From Trochalopteron elliotii (taxonomy: Eukaryota; Chordata; Aves; Passeriformes; Leiothrichidae), in contig JANPWX010000360.1 in the NCBI GenBank assembly GCA_024734555.1, positions 778,647 through 842,646 on the forward strand: a stretch of 64,000 nt of DNA. The letters are read 5' to 3'. How positions within the stretch are numbered: position 1 is the stretch's first letter; each line of letters starts with the position of its first letter. The notes under the pieces were generated by a model. It had not been told where the DNA came from and ran no database searches. It was given only the letters and a program-made list of their open reading frames with translations. Below, piece after piece: positions 62,719 to 64,000 of this stretch. The position numbers and the translations under genes are program-made.

Positions 62719-64000
62719 CTGAAAAAGAAGCTCATTTACTCATTAGCTAAAACATTGACTATGAACATAACACCTCATGAAAATTTAAAAAACTCAAGGC
62801 CCAGATAAGATCTATTTTCCAAATTTTTACTCATAAATGAAACTAAACAAGAAAAAATTTAATGTGTCAACATACTGGGTTTTAGTACCTTTTTATTTTT
62901 AATATTTCTTCTGAAAATGAGGACAAAAGAAAACTTTAAACATTTAAAACTCAAATCAGGATTCTGAGACAGAAAAGGTAATTAAAAACTTCTTCAAAAC
63001 AACAGAAAAAATTATTGCTTTGAAAACTGAATGCTTTAGGTAAAAGCCAAATCAAATAGATAATACCAGAGTTTCCTGCCCCTTAATACAGTTTAAATGA
63101 TCTCAATACAAATTAGTTCCATGATTTCATCAGTTTCTTCTGACATTTATCATTTGTGTCAAAATCAAAAGTGCAGCAGGAGACAAAGGACAGAAGAACA
63201 TTTTGCAGTTCTGAAGATTAAGTTTAATGGAAGCTAACTTTCCAACCCATTTAACACAAAGAGTACAGGTCAAAAACCAGGCACTATGCCTCACATTAAA
63301 AAAGAAAAGGCAAAGAAGGTGTAGGAGAATGACTCATCGGATCCAGACCATTCTGACCTTCTAAGTGAAGTCACTGCCTTTTAAAAGAACACACATTAAG
63401 GAGGAAGGGTAGAAGGGTAGAAGGAAACTTTCATACTGTCCAGCTGATTCAACATAAATTTGTAAATGAGGAAAACTGTAACTGACAAGTACTGTCTTGC
63501 TGATTAATATAAATGCCAAAGCAAAGAAATAATGGGAAAAATGTTTATGTATGTAACTTTTTTTTACATTAAAAATGTAATTTTTCTGTTTATGTTTTCT
63601 TGATGGTTTTACAAATACCACAAAAACACATTGTCTAATTCCTAATCCAGTTACTCAGGAAACTCAGGAAATCCCACTCTGTCTGTTCATTCCATTTGAG
63701 CTAGGCTTCTGTGTCTTTTGACATGTGATCATCACTCACATAAACCATTCCGAGAGTGTATATTAAACCAAACCTATATAAAGCCTAAGTCATCCATAAA
63801 AAATTGATTGACACAGAAAATCTACTTCTCTTCTTACTCCACCCTTTTTTTTTAGTTACAATAGTTTTGATTATGCAAATAATTCTGGGCCACACATTAT
63901 AAGGGTTCCAAATACAGCAAAAGGCCACTAAGATGATTAAGAAGCTGGTGCATGTCACACATGAGGAAACTGGGAAAGGGAGAGGAAGAGGGAGAGGGAG
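62719..64000 (-). other. RYR3 intron, continues off window
   Basis: An intron upstream of the first visible exon. It contains the tandem AGAAGGGT units near 63405-63425 and a CR1 fragment at the right edge. Exons for about the first 200 residues must lie beyond 64000. Confidence 0.8.
63870..64000 (+). mobile_element. CR1 LINE fragment, runs off window
   Basis: GGCCACTAAGATGATTAAGA then AGCTGG.GCA...C..CACATGAGGAAA matches the CR1 segment AGGGCCACAAAGATGATCAGAGGGCTGGAGCACCTC..TATGAGGAAA near the end of its second reading frame. A purine-rich GGGAGAGG run follows at the window edge. The left boundary is approximate. Confidence 0.65.

Noticed and set aside
1..64000. tRNA, rRNA, CRISPR array, operon or defence system
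   Set aside because: I saw no cloverleaf, no regular spaced repeats with unique spacers and no prokaryotic gene structure; the window is a single vertebrate gene.

Overview
The window is a piece of a vertebrate nuclear chromosome, almost certainly from a bird. It is AT-rich and built of short exons separated by long introns. It carries CR1-type LINE fragments, a solo retroviral LTR and a CTGGAGCAG-rich repeat of a kind I know from bird genomes. Bacterial features (operons, ribosome binding sites, CRISPR, tRNA clusters) are absent.

One gene fills the whole window on the minus strand: the ryanodine receptor RYR3, the large Ca2+ release channel of the sarcoplasmic/endoplasmic reticulum. I placed 42 consecutive coding exons by reading every AG/GT junction and checking that the codon phase carries over. 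Together they give 6855 coding bases, or 2285 codons, with no stop, frameshift or missing exon. The 5' end of the gene (promoter, start codon, about the first 200 residues) lies beyond base 64000. The 3' half (second RyR repeat pair, channel domain, C-terminus) lies before base 1. Below, 'window residue' counts from the first codon present, at 62718.

Layout in the direction of transcription: 62.7-45.2 kb, N-terminal MIR-type beta-trefoil and start of the RIH helical region; 43.6-40.0 kb, N-terminal solenoid; 39.4-35.9 kb, first SPRY; 35.7-32.5 kb, first pair of RyR repeats; 32.4-29.6 kb, second SPRY; 28.4-27.5 kb, the short divergent region 2; 27.1-23.8 kb, third SPRY; 22.8-17.0 kb, junctional solenoid and acidic divergent region 3; 13.4 kb to base 1, central helical (RIH) solenoid, including a Val-Pro pair matching the proposed FKBP12-binding site. 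Residues that differ between paralogues fit RYR3 rather than RYR1 or RYR2. These include the linker after the first SPRY, the short region 2 and the segment just before the window end.

Introns make up about 89% of the window. They hold a 588-bp solo LTR with a 6-bp target duplication (14221-14808), an avian degenerate-array repeat (about 4215-4765), several CR1 fragments, simple repeats, a perfect 25-bp hairpin (43046-43109) and a few short tandem duplications. I found no second gene and no evidence for a new biological system. The items most worth a second look are the hairpin, the sense-oriented LTR with its own poly(A) signal, the tiny region-2 exon with its weak upstream donor, and a NAGNAG acceptor.
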